The translations under genes and the position numbers were made by a program. 64,000 bases of DNA. Origin: Mogibacterium sp. (GTDB lineage: Bacteria > Bacillota > Clostridia > Peptostreptococcales > Anaerovoracaceae). Location of the stretch: positions 62,001-126,000 of the forward strand of contig JAKSSP010000004.1 of assembly GCA_024403035.1 (NCBI GenBank). Reading direction: 5' to 3'. The notes below the pieces were generated by a model. It had not been told where the DNA came from. It did not search any database and saw nothing but the letters and a program-made list of their open reading frames with translations. Within the stretch, counting starts at the first letter, position 1; the number at the start of each line of letters is the position of its first letter. Of this stretch, positions 16,451-25,391 are shown piece after piece.

Positions 16451-17884
16451 ATGGCAAAGTTACTGAACGAATATGATTTCGACTCCGTGCTGGCAGCTGA
16501 GGGCGATCTTCTGAAAAACAGAAAGCACCTTAAAAAGAGCGCGTTGGCAAGGTATACAGAGTACTTCAATACAAAGTGCCCGGGGTCAAAAGAGGAGATG
16601 GAAAAGGCCAAGTTTGTCATCCCGGGAGGGATACAGCATAACCTGGCCAACAATCATCCATTTCAGCTTGCGATAGAAAAAGCTGACGGACCGTATCTTT
16701 ATGATATAGACGGCAACAGGTACATCGACTTCCTCTGCGCGGGCGGACCGACTATCCTCGGAAACAACTGGCCGTCAGTGCAGCAGGCTGCGCTTAAGCA
16801 CCTGTCTGAGCAGGGCCCGGTATCCGGACTTTACTCCGTATACGAGAGAGAACTGGCCGAGATGATAGTGAAACATGTCCCGGGCGTGGAGATGTTCCGC
16901 GCTCTGGCAAGCGGCACCGAAGCTGACATAATAGCCATAAGACTTGCCCGCGCATATACGGGCAAGAAGCACATCATCAGGTTCCGCGGCGGATATCACG
17001 GATGGTCTGATCAGCTGGTATATAACGATGACGGCAGGAAAGACTATATAAAGGCCGGCATCCCGTCAGATTGCTTCCAGAATACGCACGCAGTGCCTAT
17101 CAATGATGCCGAAGCGCTCGAGGCGGAGATCCTGAAATATCAGGATGACGGCGGAGTCGCGGCTTTCATCATGGAGGCTGTCGGACAGGACAGCGGTGCT
17201 GTTCCTACCACTAAGGAATACCACAAGGCTGCAAGAGAGCTCTGCGACAAATACGGAATGCTGCTCATCTATGATGAGGTAGTGACCGCTTTCAGGCTTG
17301 GCATGAGCGGCGCACAGGGCATATTCGGCACTAAGCCTGACCTTACGGTATTCGGCAAGATCATTGGCGGCGGTTTTGGAAACTCCGGTGGAGTCGGGGG
17401 CCGCAAAGAGATAATGGAGATGCTCGCGGCGGGCATATCCGCAGAGAGCCTGAACAAGGTGAAGGTCGGAGGCACGCTCACGGCGAATCCTCTTACCACT
17501 CTCGCGGGACTGACAGTTCTGAGAGAACTTGAGTCCGGAGAAGTCCACAGAGAGCTCGACAAGGTCTCGGACTACTTCATGAGTGGGCTCGCGGACATAA
17601 CCGAGAGGTACGACGTGCCTGCGGTGCTCTTCCACCACTCGTCAATACTCCATATAGATGTGAGCGGACTTGCCTATGTCGATTATTACTGCAGCCCGGA
17701 CGATCCGAAGTACATGGACATGCTGATGGCATCGTATATGGATTACATAGGGTTCTCTATGGCGCTCGCGGCAGAGGGACTCATCATTGCCAACGGCGGC
17801 AAGACATACTTCCCGTACGGGAGCATCGGCATAGTTGATGACGCACTCGATGTATATGAAAGGGTATTCAGAGAATTTGAATAG
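16451..17884 (+). CDS. Class III PLP aminotransferase (GSA-aminotransferase-like), copy 1
   Basis: A 477-residue fold-type I PLP enzyme most like glutamate-1-semialdehyde 2,1-aminomutase. Visible are the N-terminal FVIPGGIQHN motif, SGTEADIIAIRLARAYTG for phosphate binding, YHGWSD, the Asp of IYDEVVTAFR and the Schiff-base Lys303 in FGKIIGGG. GAGGTGG precedes the ATG, 11 nt after the symporter stop. A haem-pathway role is unlikely because a second paralogue, a symporter and a carbohydrate kinase surround it and no hem genes are present. It probably transaminates a sugar-like or amino-acid-like aldehyde or ketone. Confidence 0.85.
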   Translation: MAKLLNEYDFDSVLAAEGDLLKNRKHLKKSALARYTEYFNTKCPGSKEEMEKAKFVIPGGIQHNLANNHPFQLAIEKADGPYLYDIDGNRYIDFLCAGGPTILGNNWPSVQQAALKHLSEQGPVSGLYSVYERELAEMIVKHVPGVEMFRALASGTEADIIAIRLARAYTGKKHIIRFRGGYHGWSDQLVYNDDGRKDYIKAGIPSDCFQNTHAVPINDAEALEAEILKYQDDGGVAAFIMEAVGQDSGAVPTTKEYHKAARELCDKYGMLLIYDEVVTAFRLGMSGAQGIFGTKPDLTVFGKIIGGGFGNSGGVGGRKEIMEMLAAGISAESLNKVKVGGTLTANPLTTLAGLTVLRELESGEVHRELDKVSDYFMSGLADITERYDVPAVLFHHSSILHIDVSGLAYVDYYCSPDDPKYMDMLMASYMDYIGFSMALAAEGLIIANGGKTYFPYGSIGIVDDALDVYERVFREFE

Positions 17885-17902
17885 CAGAACGGAGAAAGCC
17901 TG

Positions 17903-18478
17903 ATGAGCAAAACAGGACTGGCGGAAAGAAAAAAGAATCGCAACATGGAGATAGTCATGCATAACGCGCTCCACTTTTTTGAGGAAAACGGTTATGACAA
18001 TACGACGATCGAGCAGCTTTGTGATGCGGCCATGATATCCCAGTCCACGTTCTTCAATTACTTCGGGACTAAGGAAAAAATTGTCGAGCTGGTAATGAAA
18101 GACGGTCTGAAGGACTGCTTCGAATACCGTGAAATGCTGCTCTCTGAGACAGATGACATGCAGGATGCCGCAAGAAAGATGCTGATGTTCATATGCGACG
18201 CGAATGAGAAATACTGCAACACCGTATGCGTATTTCACAGGATAGCCCTGCAGCGTCAGGAATTCAGGGACATTGAGGAAGAGCACAACGCGCTTGGAGC
18301 GCAGATGGTCGAATCGGCATTCGAGAGCGAAGGGAAGGCGTGTCCTTTCAGCACGGAAACGCTGAAGGTGATCCTCGGAGGATGCTTCACGGATCCTTTC
18401 CTGACTCTTTCGCCAAAAGAAGCCTGCGCCAGAACCAGGCAGTCGATCTCGGAATTGCTCGATCATTTATTCAAATAA
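17903..18478 (+). CDS. TetR family transcriptional regulator
   Basis: A 191-residue regulator. The N-terminal helix-turn-helix is clear at about residues 30-55 (TTIEQLCDAAMISQSTFFNYFGTKEKIV). The remaining helices form a variable ligand-binding domain with several cysteines. It lies inside the operon between the two aminotransferase genes, 18 nt after the first, and has its own CGGAGA site. It most likely controls this operon in response to its substrate or a pathway intermediate (inference). Confidence 0.88.
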   Translation: MSKTGLAERKKNRNMEIVMHNALHFFEENGYDNTTIEQLCDAAMISQSTFFNYFGTKEKIVELVMKDGLKDCFEYREMLLSETDDMQDAARKMLMFICDANEKYCNTVCVFHRIALQRQEFRDIEEEHNALGAQMVESAFESEGKACPFSTETLKVILGGCFTDPFLTLSPKEACARTRQSISELLDHLFK

Positions 18479-18513
18479 TCATTAACTTAGGATGGATACA
18501 GGAGGTATCTGAA

Positions 18514-19998
18514 ATGTCATATGACGGATTTGCAATCGATAAGTATCTTGACGCAGACGTGGTAAACGCGCAGCTTGACAGGCTCAAGAGCGGGCCTGTT
18601 TACGGAGTGCTTCCGGACGCGCTGGCCGAATACGAGAGGGAGTATTTTGAAAAGAAATGCCCGCGCTCAAAAGCGGAGATCAGCGAAGCAAAAAATATAA
18701 TCCCGGGCGGCGTGCAGCACAATCTCGCGTTCAATTATCCGTTCCCTATAGTCATTACAAAGGCTGAGGGAGCAAAGCTTTATGATATCGACGGAAACGA
18801 GTATTACGACCTGCTCCAGGCGGGCGGCCCTACAGTGCTTGGAAGCAATCCTGAAGTGATAAGGGAGAAGGTCATCGATCTTCTGAATACCTGCGGTCCT
18901 TCGACAGGACTCTTCCATGAGTATGAATATAAGCTGGCAAAGAGGATATCCGACCTTGTTCCGTCAGTTGAGATGTTCCGCATGCTGGGTTCCGGTACGG
19001 AAGCCGACATGGTCGCGTCAAGGATCGCGAGACTGAAGACCGGCAACAAGAACATCCTTAAGATGGGCGGAGCCTATCACGGCTGGTCGGACATGCTGGC
19101 ATACGGCATAAGGATACCGGGCACAAAGGGACTTCAGTCAAGAGGTATCCCAAGCTATGCTTTCAGCCACACTGATGAGTTCTTCCCGGGCGATCTTGAT
19201 GACCTCGAGAAGAAGCTCAGAAAGAACAGGCTCACAGGCGGCACGGCTGCAGTTTTCGTGGAGCCTGTAGGTCCTGAGAGCGGTACATGGCCTGTAACGA
19301 AGGGGTTCATACAGGGGACTGTCGAACTCGCTCATAAGTACGGAGCTCTCGTTGTATTCGACGAGGTAGTCACGGGCTTCAGGATCGGGCTTTCCGGCGC
19401 TCAGGGGTATTTCGGCGTGGATCCTGACCTTACCGTATTCGGCAAGGTCATCGCAGGCGGTTATCCGGGAGCGGGCGGCATAGGCGGACACAGAGACTGC
19501 ATGCAGCATCTCGGAGCCGGACTCGATTCATCCGGAAAGAAGGTAAAGAAGGCTCTTTGCGGCGGAACGATGGCGGCAACACCGATAAGCTGCTGCGCGG
19601 GATACTACACGCTTGAAGAGATCGAAAAGACGAATGCCTGCGAGAAGGCGGGACGCATGGGCGACCGTCTGACGGAAGGAATCAGAGCATCGGCGGAGAG
19701 ACACGGACTCCCGTTCGTGGTATTCAACCAGGGATCCATCTGCCATGTCGATACCGTAGGCACCATGCACTATTCGATCGACTGGAGCAAGCCGTGGCAG
19801 ATACCGGTCGTCCTCAAGGAGACTTCAAGAAGGCAAAAGGAGATGGAGCATGTCGGAGCAGCCTACATGGCAGAGGGCATAATAACCCTGGCAGGATCCA
19901 GACTCTATACGAGCGCCGCATATACCGAAGAGATGATCGATGACGTGATCGCAAGATTCGACAAGGTATTTGATAAGTGCGGAAATCTCGATAAATAA
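18514..19998 (+). CDS. Class III PLP aminotransferase (GSA-aminotransferase-like), copy 2
   Basis: A 494-residue paralogue of the upstream aminotransferase. It shares IIPGGVQHN, SGTEADMVASRIARLKTG, YHGWSDML, VFDEVVTGFRIG and the PLP lysine Lys311 in FGKVIAGGYPG. The start is set at the ATG 9 nt after GGAGG; the open frame reaches further upstream but would overlap the TetR gene and has no family-like sequence there. Differences around the substrate loop (ALCGGTMAATPISCC versus VGGTLTANPLTT) suggest different substrates for the two copies, or a heteromeric enzyme. The FGGY kinase follows after 35 nt. Confidence 0.85.
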   Translation: MSYDGFAIDKYLDADVVNAQLDRLKSGPVYGVLPDALAEYEREYFEKKCPRSKAEISEAKNIIPGGVQHNLAFNYPFPIVITKAEGAKLYDIDGNEYYDLLQAGGPTVLGSNPEVIREKVIDLLNTCGPSTGLFHEYEYKLAKRISDLVPSVEMFRMLGSGTEADMVASRIARLKTGNKNILKMGGAYHGWSDMLAYGIRIPGTKGLQSRGIPSYAFSHTDEFFPGDLDDLEKKLRKNRLTGGTAAVFVEPVGPESGTWPVTKGFIQGTVELAHKYGALVVFDEVVTGFRIGLSGAQGYFGVDPDLTVFGKVIAGGYPGAGGIGGHRDCMQHLGAGLDSSGKKVKKALCGGTMAATPISCCAGYYTLEEIEKTNACEKAGRMGDRLTEGIRASAERHGLPFVVFNQGSICHVDTVGTMHYSIDWSKPWQIPVVLKETSRRQKEMEHVGAAYMAEGIITLAGSRLYTSAAYTEEMIDDVIARFDKVFDKCGNLDK

Positions 19999-20033
19999 AA
20001 TGCCCGGCATAAAGTTCAAAAGGGGGGTGCTTC

Positions 20034-21632
20034 ATGGCTACGATACTCGCTTACGATATCGGTACGACAGGTGTAAAGACCTGCATCTACAATATTGATA
20101 ATAAGATTGAGCTCATCGGCTCCGCATCCGAGGGCTATGAACTGTATACATTCCCGGATGGCGGAGCGGAGCAGCACGCTGATGAATGGTGGGATTCCAT
20201 CTGCAAAAGCACTGCAGGAGTACTTGAAAAAACAGGCATCGATCCTGCGAAAATAGACGGCATCACATTCTGCTCTCAGATGCAGGGTCTGGTCCTTGTC
20301 GATGAGAACGGAGAGCCTGTAAGGCATCCGATGAGCTACATGGACCAGCGCGCGTCGGACGAGATAGAAGAGGGACTTAGACAGGGCTTCAAAATAGCGG
20401 GAATGAACGCGCAGAAACTCCTGAAGTCGCTTCAGATAACCGGAGTCGTTGCCGGAAGCGTAAAGGATCCTATCTGGCGATACAACTGGGTCAGGAATCA
20501 CGAACCTGAAAACTTCAGCAGGGTAAAATTCTGGCTGGATGTGAAAGAGTACGTGATAGGCCGCATGACAGGAAAATTCGTCATGACGGAAGACTCGGCA
20601 TGCTCGACCATGCTCTACGATACACGCAAGAATTCGCAGGGCTGGAGCGAGGTGATGTGCGAGATGTTCGACATAGACATCAGCCATCTGCCGCCGGTGA
20701 TCAAGACGACTGATATGGCGGGCAGGCTCAGAAAAGAGCAGGCCGCGGAGCTTGGACTCAAAGAGGGGACTGCCGTATATGGCGGAGGCGGAGACGCTTC
20801 CCTGATAGGCATCGGAGCAGGCTGTGTAAAGAAGGGCGAGACACACATCTACTGCGGCACATCCGGCTGGGTATCCACCCTGATAAAAAGACAGCTGGTC
20901 GATACCGAGTACATGATAGGAGGCGGACTTGCAGTCGTACCGGGCCTGTTCAATTACTTCGCTGAGATGGAGACCGCGGGCAAGAGTCTTGAATGGGTCA
21001 AGGATCATCTGGCAAAGGATGAAATAGGTGTCTACATGGATCAGGAGGACATCGCAGGCAGCAAGGAGACCGTATATGAGAGCCTTTACGACTACATGTC
21101 GGAGGTCGTAGACAGCTGCCCGGCAGGCGCGGGAGGTGTCATCTTCACTCCTTGGCTCCACGGAAACAGATGCCCGTTCGAAGATCATAATTCAAGAGGA
21201 ATGTTCTTCAATATCTCGCTCGATACCGGAAAGACCGAGCTGATACGCGCGGTGACGGAAGGCGTCTGCTACCACCTCAGGTGGATGCTCGAGTGCGAGG
21301 ACAAGAAGATAAAGACCTCAAAGACGATAAGATTTGTCGGAGGCGGAGCTCTCTCGCCGGTAACATGCCAGATACTCGCGGATATAACCGGCAGGACCAT
21401 CGAGACTGTTGAGAACCCTCAGAACGCCGGAGCCGCAGGCGCAGCTCTCATGGCTGCGGTCGGGACCGGCGCGGTAAAGAGCATCGGAGAGGCCGGCAAG
21501 CTAATACCGGCTTCGGCTGTTTACACGCCGAGGGATAAGGACCGCGAGGTCTATGACAGGAATTTTGAGGTCTATAAAAACCTGTATAAAGCCAACAAAA
21601 AGAACTTTGAAAAACTTAACGGAGACAACTAG
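20034..21632 (+). CDS. FGGY family carbohydrate kinase
   Basis: A 532-residue kinase with the two-domain FGGY fold. The N-terminal phosphate motif DIGTTGVKT (residues 8-16), the mid-protein GGGGDASLIGIGAG, the second nucleotide motif YCGTSGW and the C-terminal RFVGGGALSP all show. Family members phosphorylate sugars or polyols such as xylulose, erythritol and glycerol. Substrate residues (SQMQGLVLVDENG, MDQRASDE) place it near xylulokinase-like members, but the exact substrate is not assignable. AAGGGGGG lies upstream of the start. It is the last gene of the symporter/aminotransferase operon and probably traps the imported or transaminated product. Confidence 0.88.
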   Translation: MATILAYDIGTTGVKTCIYNIDNKIELIGSASEGYELYTFPDGGAEQHADEWWDSICKSTAGVLEKTGIDPAKIDGITFCSQMQGLVLVDENGEPVRHPMSYMDQRASDEIEEGLRQGFKIAGMNAQKLLKSLQITGVVAGSVKDPIWRYNWVRNHEPENFSRVKFWLDVKEYVIGRMTGKFVMTEDSACSTMLYDTRKNSQGWSEVMCEMFDIDISHLPPVIKTTDMAGRLRKEQAAELGLKEGTAVYGGGGDASLIGIGAGCVKKGETHIYCGTSGWVSTLIKRQLVDTEYMIGGGLAVVPGLFNYFAEMETAGKSLEWVKDHLAKDEIGVYMDQEDIAGSKETVYESLYDYMSEVVDSCPAGAGGVIFTPWLHGNRCPFEDHNSRGMFFNISLDTGKTELIRAVTEGVCYHLRWMLECEDKKIKTSKTIRFVGGGALSPVTCQILADITGRTIETVENPQNAGAAGAALMAAVGTGAVKSIGEAGKLIPASAVYTPRDKDREVYDRNFEVYKNLYKANKKNFEKLNGDN

Positions 21633-21696
21633 GAAAAAACAAGGTTCACATAAGCAAAAAACATTGAATTTTCAAAGAAAAAAGTGACAAAAAGTC

Positions 21697-21725
21697 TTGC
21701 AAACAACAGGGGGTTTCCCTATAAT
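21697..21725 (+). promoter_or_regulatory. Promoter of rpsB-tsf
   Basis: TTGCAA and a perfect TATAAT are separated by 17 nt. The expected transcription start falls at about 21731-21733, giving a leader of almost 120 nt. Confidence 0.75.
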
Positions 21726-21726
21726 A

Positions 21727-21753
21727 TACGAGCGTGCGCTTTGCACGCTCGTA
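21727..21753 (+). terminator. Hairpin overlapping the rpsB transcription start
   Basis: A perfect 11-bp stem (TACGAGCGTGC and its complement) with a 5-nt loop is followed by TTTATTTG. It could terminate read-through from the kinase operon. It begins right after the -10 box, so most of it would also form the extreme 5' end of the rpsB message. Confidence 0.65.
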
Positions 21754-21849
21754 TTTATTTGTCACACTGCAGTCTGCCGCGGTGCCCTGAAACGACGGGT
21801 CTAAGGCTGATACGGACGCAGTGGAAGTTAATTAACCGGAGGTTATAAA

Positions 21850-22623
21850 ATGTCAGTAGTATCAATGAAACAACTGCTTGAAGCAGGCGTCCACTTTGGA
21901 CATCAGACCAGAAGATGGAACCCTAAGATGGCTCCTTATATCTTCACTGAGAGAAACGGAATCTACATCATCGACCTTCAGCAGACGCTGGGACTCGTCG
22001 ATGAGGCGTATGATTTCATGAGAAAAGTCGGTGAGAGCGGCAAGCCGGTTCTCTTCGTAGGCACAAAGAAGCAGGCTCAGGCTGCCATCAAGGATGAGGC
22101 TGAGAGATGCGGAATGTTCTTCGTAAACGAGAGATGGCTGGGCGGCATGCTCACGAACCACAAGACCATCAGCAAGAGGATCGAGAGACTCGAAGAGATC
22201 AGAAAAATGCAGGAAGACGGCACTATCAACAAGTATGCCAAGAAAGAAGCACTGAAGCTGATCGCTGAGGCTGACAAGCTCGAGAAGTACCTGGGCGGCA
22301 TCAAGGACATGAAGGGAATGCCTGGCGCACTCTTCGTGGTAGACCCTAAGAAGGAAAGGATCGCCGTCAAGGAAGCTGCTATCCTCGGAATCCCTGTAGT
22401 GGGAATGGTCGACACTAACTGCGACCCTGACGATGTTGACTTCGTGATCCCGGCAAATGACGATGCTATCAGAGCCGTCAAGCTGATCACAAGCTGCATG
22501 GCTGACGCCATCATCGAGGCTAAGCAGGGCGAGAGCTTCCAGGCTGCTCCGGAAGAAGCTGCCGAGGCTGAGGAAGCTGAAGAGGCTGACGAGGCTGAAG
22601 AGGAAGCTGCAGACGAAGAGTAG
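21850..22623 (+). CDS. rpsB: 30S ribosomal protein S2
   Basis: A 257-residue S2 protein. The opening ([22 protein letters not shown]) and the internal [29 protein letters not shown] are diagnostic. The C-terminus carries a Glu/Ala-rich acidic tail of about 30 residues beyond the conserved domain. CCGGAGG precedes the ATG. It is co-transcribed with tsf, the usual arrangement in bacteria. The long leader could hold autoregulation by S2, but I could not match it to a known leader by eye. Confidence 0.98.
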   Translation: MSVVSMKQLLEAGVHFGHQTRRWNPKMAPYIFTERNGIYIIDLQQTLGLVDEAYDFMRKVGESGKPVLFVGTKKQAQAAIKDEAERCGMFFVNERWLGGMLTNHKTISKRIERLEEIRKMQEDGTINKYAKKEALKLIAEADKLEKYLGGIKDMKGMPGALFVVDPKKERIAVKEAAILGIPVVGMVDTNCDPDDVDFVIPANDDAIRAVKLITSCMADAIIEAKQGESFQAAPEEAAEAEEAEEADEAEEEAADEE

Positions 22624-22647
22624 TAGGTTCGAGAGAGGAGAAATCAA

Positions 22648-23736
22648 ATGGCAGAAGTAACAGCTAAACTGGTAAAAGAACTGCGTGAAATGACAGGCGC
22701 AGGCATGATGGACTGCAAGAAGGCTCTCGTAGAGGCTGACGGCGATCTCGATCAGGCTGTAGAGGTACTGAGAGAAAAGGGACTGTCGAAGGCAGCCAAG
22801 AAAGCCGGAAGAATCGCGGCTATGGGCCTTGTCAGGATCGCATGCTCTGACGACGCAAAGACAGCTGCGATCGTAGAAGTCAACTCGGAAACAGACTTCG
22901 TTGCAAAGAACGATGAGTTCATCGACTTTGTAGAGGGTCTGGCCAAGCTGGCTCTGGAAGCAAAGAGCAACGATATCGAAGCATTCAAGGCTATGCCTTT
23001 CGAAGGCGCAACAGCAGCAGAAGTGCTGACAGCCAAGATCGCCAAGATCGGTGAGAACATGTCGATCAGAAGGATCGACAAGGCTTCCGGAGAAGTTCTT
23101 GCTACATACATCCACGGCGGCGGAAACATCGGTGTTATCGTTGCTGCCAACGGTGCGGACAACGACGAAAACAGAGCTGCGCTCAAGAACGTAGCAATGC
23201 AGGTAGCCGCAATGAACCCGCAGTATGTAAGCAGAGACGATATCTCTGAAGACGAGCTTACAAACCTCGGAAAGATCACTCTGGAGAGTGCTCTGAACGA
23301 TCCGTTCTCGCTTCCGAAGCCGATACTGAACGGACTCCTCGACAAGGTCGAAGGCGTTTGGGAAAAAGCAGACATTGACATTCTTTCTGAGAAGAGAGCA
23401 GACAAGAGCTTCAACTTCAACTATCTACCTAACTTCCTTTCTGAGGAAGCAAAGACAAGACTGGCCGGTCTCGCGATCGCTGCCAAGATGGAGATCGTTG
23501 AAAGCAAGATGTTCAAGAGCCTTGTTGACGGACGTATCAACAAGCAGCTCAAGGAGATGTGCCTGCTTGATCAGGTCTATGTAAGAGCAGAAGACGGAAA
23601 GCAGACTGTTGCACAGTATCTGAAGAGCGTTGACCCTGCACTGTCAATTGCAAAGGTCATCAGATTCGAAGTCGGCGAAGGTATCGAGAAGAAGGAAGAG
23701 AACTTTGCTGAGGAAGTAGCTGCACAGCTCAAGTAG
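22648..23736 (+). CDS. tsf: Elongation factor Ts with an internal insertion
   Basis: The nucleotide-exchange factor for EF-Tu. The UBA-like N-terminus (LVKELREMTGAGMMDCKKAL) and the TDFVAKN signature at residues 82-88 are intact. At 362 residues it is about 60 longer than the usual 290-310. The extra sequence lies at roughly 210-285, between the ISEDEL region and LVDGRINKQLKEMCLLDQ, and is helical and charged with an FNFNYLPNFL segment. The reading frame is clean and codon use is like that of its neighbours, so this looks like a lineage-specific insertion rather than an error. Confidence 0.95.
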   Translation: MAEVTAKLVKELREMTGAGMMDCKKALVEADGDLDQAVEVLREKGLSKAAKKAGRIAAMGLVRIACSDDAKTAAIVEVNSETDFVAKNDEFIDFVEGLAKLALEAKSNDIEAFKAMPFEGATAAEVLTAKIAKIGENMSIRRIDKASGEVLATYIHGGGNIGVIVAANGADNDENRAALKNVAMQVAAMNPQYVSRDDISEDELTNLGKITLESALNDPFSLPKPILNGLLDKVEGVWEKADIDILSEKRADKSFNFNYLPNFLSEEAKTRLAGLAIAAKMEIVESKMFKSLVDGRINKQLKEMCLLDQVYVRAEDGKQTVAQYLKSVDPALSIAKVIRFEVGEGIEKKEENFAEEVAAQLK

Positions 23737-23753
23737 TTCTGACACAATAACTC

Positions 23754-23786
23754 AAAAAGGACTGTTCGGAAGAACAGCCCTTTTTT
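23754..23786. terminator. Bidirectional terminator between tsf and the csoR-like gene
   Basis: AAGGACTGTTC pairs with GAACAGCCCTT (one mismatch) around a GGAA loop. T-runs on both strands serve the two convergent genes. Confidence 0.88.
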
Positions 23787-23804
23787 CATGTGATCTTCAA
23801 AGAT

Positions 23805-24203
23805 TTATTTCAGGAACTTATCGATGGCCTTATTGAGCTCTTCGATGGTTTCGAAGTCGTCTTTCTTGACCGCATCGATGATGCAGGTGGACATGTGCTC
23901 TTTGAGGATCACGCGGCTGACCGACTTGACTGCCGATTCGATGGCGGAGAGCTGGACAAGCACCTCTGAGCAGTCGCGGTCGTCCTCTACCATGCGCTTT
24001 GTGGACTCCATGTGACCGATTATACGGCTCATCCTGTTGAGCACTGCCTTTGTGTGCTCAGGCGAATGCACATGACCGTGCTCATGATGATGGGAGCCGT
24101 CACTGTGAACATGTGTATGCGTGTATTCGTGGCCGTTCTCATCTACGTGAGTGTGCTCATGGAAATGCTCGTGTGTATGAATATGTTCGTGATTATCTGA
24201 CAT
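23805..24203 (-). CDS. CsoR-family metal-sensing repressor with His-rich N-terminus
   Basis: A 132-residue protein. Residues about 50-132 are a DUF156/CsoR helical domain with the Cu(I) triad Cys78, His103 and Cys107. The 25- and 4-residue spacings are identical to Cys36-His61-Cys65 of the founding CsoR. The first 50 residues carry about 19 histidines in HxH repeats, a metal-binding extension of the kind seen on metal chaperones. The start chosen is the ATG after GGAG on the reverse strand; a TTG 12 nt upstream is less likely. It is divergent from glutaminase. No copper ATPase or chaperone gene is adjacent, so its targets lie elsewhere. Ni, Zn or persulfide sensing are alternatives. Confidence 0.85.
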   Translation of the reverse strand: MSDNHEHIHTHEHFHEHTHVDENGHEYTHTHVHSDGSHHHEHGHVHSPEHTKAVLNRMSRIIGHMESTKRMVEDDRDCSEVLVQLSAIESAVKSVSRVILKEHMSTCIIDAVKKDDFETIEELNKAIDKFLK

Positions 24204-24284
24204 ATCAGTCTCCAAATTTGCTATAATGTAAACAATAATACCCTTGCTTGAAATAATAGCAGAAAAAGAACAGAAATATAACCC

Positions 24285-24297
24285 TATCCGGGGGATA
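24285..24297. promoter_or_regulatory. Inverted repeat, possible CsoR-type operator
   Basis: TATCC-GGG-GGATA lies in the spacer between the csoR-like gene and glsA. G/C-rich inverted repeats flanked by TA are typical of CsoR operators, but this one is short and nearer to glsA, so the call is tentative. Confidence 0.3.
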
Positions 24298-24319
24298 CCG
24301 GAATAATCAAGGAGGTCTT

Positions 24320-25390
24320 ATGGCAGACCAGATGAATGAAAAGCTTCTCGAAAGAGACACTGTCACGATGCCTGTTATAGACAAGCACTATCAGATGATA
24401 GGAACAAAAAAGGCGACTGAGATCATCGACAGAGCGATGAATCTGGCCAGGGAGGAGATCCCTAAAGGCGCGGTCGCTACATATATACCTGAGCTCAGCA
24501 AGATGGATCCTCATCAGCTTGGCATATGCCTGTACCCTTTGAAGGGCGACAATATCTGTCTGGGCGATTACGATGTGAGATTCACGATGCAGTCGGTCTC
24601 GAAGGTAGTCATGCTCATAGTCGCGCTTGAAGTCTGCGGACTAAAGCCTGTGTTCAGAAAGGTGGGCATGGAGCCTTCAGGCGAAGCTTTTGACTCTCTT
24701 GTAGAGCTGGACGTCAGTGATTCCAAGCCTTACAACCCGCTGATCAACTCAGGCGCCCTGGCCGTCTGCGGACTGCTGCTGCCTGAGGTGTCCTTCCAGG
24801 ACATGCTCAGATATACGAGGAATATCTGCTCTGACCCGGGCATCGAACTAAACGAGGAAGTGTTCGACTCAGAGATGAAGACCTGCTCAAGGAACCGCTC
24901 CATAGCGTATCTGCTGCAGAGCAAGGGCATCATCACGACAGACGTAGAGGACACTCTGAGATTCTACACAAAGATGTGCTCAATGAACGTCACCGCTGAG
25001 TCGCTGGCAAACCTGGGCAAGAAGCTCGCCAACGACGGCGTGTGCAATCTGGACGGAAAGAGATTCATGTCGTCCAGGACAGCGCGTATCGTTAAGACTC
25101 TGATGCTGACATGCGGAATGTACGACGGATCGGGCACATTCGCCATCAAGGTGGGCATCCCGACCAAGTCCGGAGTAGGCGGAGGACTGCTGTCCGTATC
25201 CGATAAGCGCGCCGGAATAGGCGTCTTTGGACCGGCTCTTGACGCGCAGGGCAACAGCATAGCGGGCTGCAAGCTCTTACGAGAGATCTCCAACGAGCTG
25301 AGGCTCAATCTGTTTTACGATCCTGAATGGAACAAGGAAGAAGATGATGATACCGTCCTGAAGGAAATGGCGGCAAGGTCAGTGATGTAG
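24320..25390 (+). CDS. glsA: Glutaminase A
   Basis: A 356-residue serine-dependent beta-lactamase-fold glutaminase that hydrolyses L-glutamine to glutamate and ammonia. The catalytic Ser-x-x-Lys is at S92-V-S-K95 (FTMQSVSK), followed by the family motifs YNPLINSGA, CSRNRSIAYLL and the C-terminal KVGIPTKSGVGGG. It is slightly longer than the usual 305-330 residues because of N-terminal and C-terminal extensions. AAGGAGG precedes the start. It fits the amino-acid-fermenting profile and would supply glutamate to the dehydrogenase further along. The LOG-family gene follows after one base. Confidence 0.94.
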   Translation: MADQMNEKLLERDTVTMPVIDKHYQMIGTKKATEIIDRAMNLAREEIPKGAVATYIPELSKMDPHQLGICLYPLKGDNICLGDYDVRFTMQSVSKVVMLIVALEVCGLKPVFRKVGMEPSGEAFDSLVELDVSDSKPYNPLINSGALAVCGLLLPEVSFQDMLRYTRNICSDPGIELNEEVFDSEMKTCSRNRSIAYLLQSKGIITTDVEDTLRFYTKMCSMNVTAESLANLGKKLANDGVCNLDGKRFMSSRTARIVKTLMLTCGMYDGSGTFAIKVGIPTKSGVGGGLLSVSDKRAGIGVFGPALDAQGNSIAGCKLLREISNELRLNLFYDPEWNKEEDDDTVLKEMAARSVM

Positions 25391-25391
25391 A

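Noticed and set aside
18340..18513. N-terminal extension of the second aminotransferase
   Set aside because: It overlaps the TetR gene in another frame, lacks family sequence, and a GGAGG site marks the start at 18514.
16451..19998. hemL (glutamate-1-semialdehyde aminomutase) for haem synthesis
   Set aside because: Two divergent paralogues in an operon with a symporter, TetR and FGGY kinase and no other tetrapyrrole gene.
21862..23115. Reverse-strand open frame across rpsB-tsf
   Set aside because: It overlaps two certain ribosomal-operon genes and has no recognisable family sequence.
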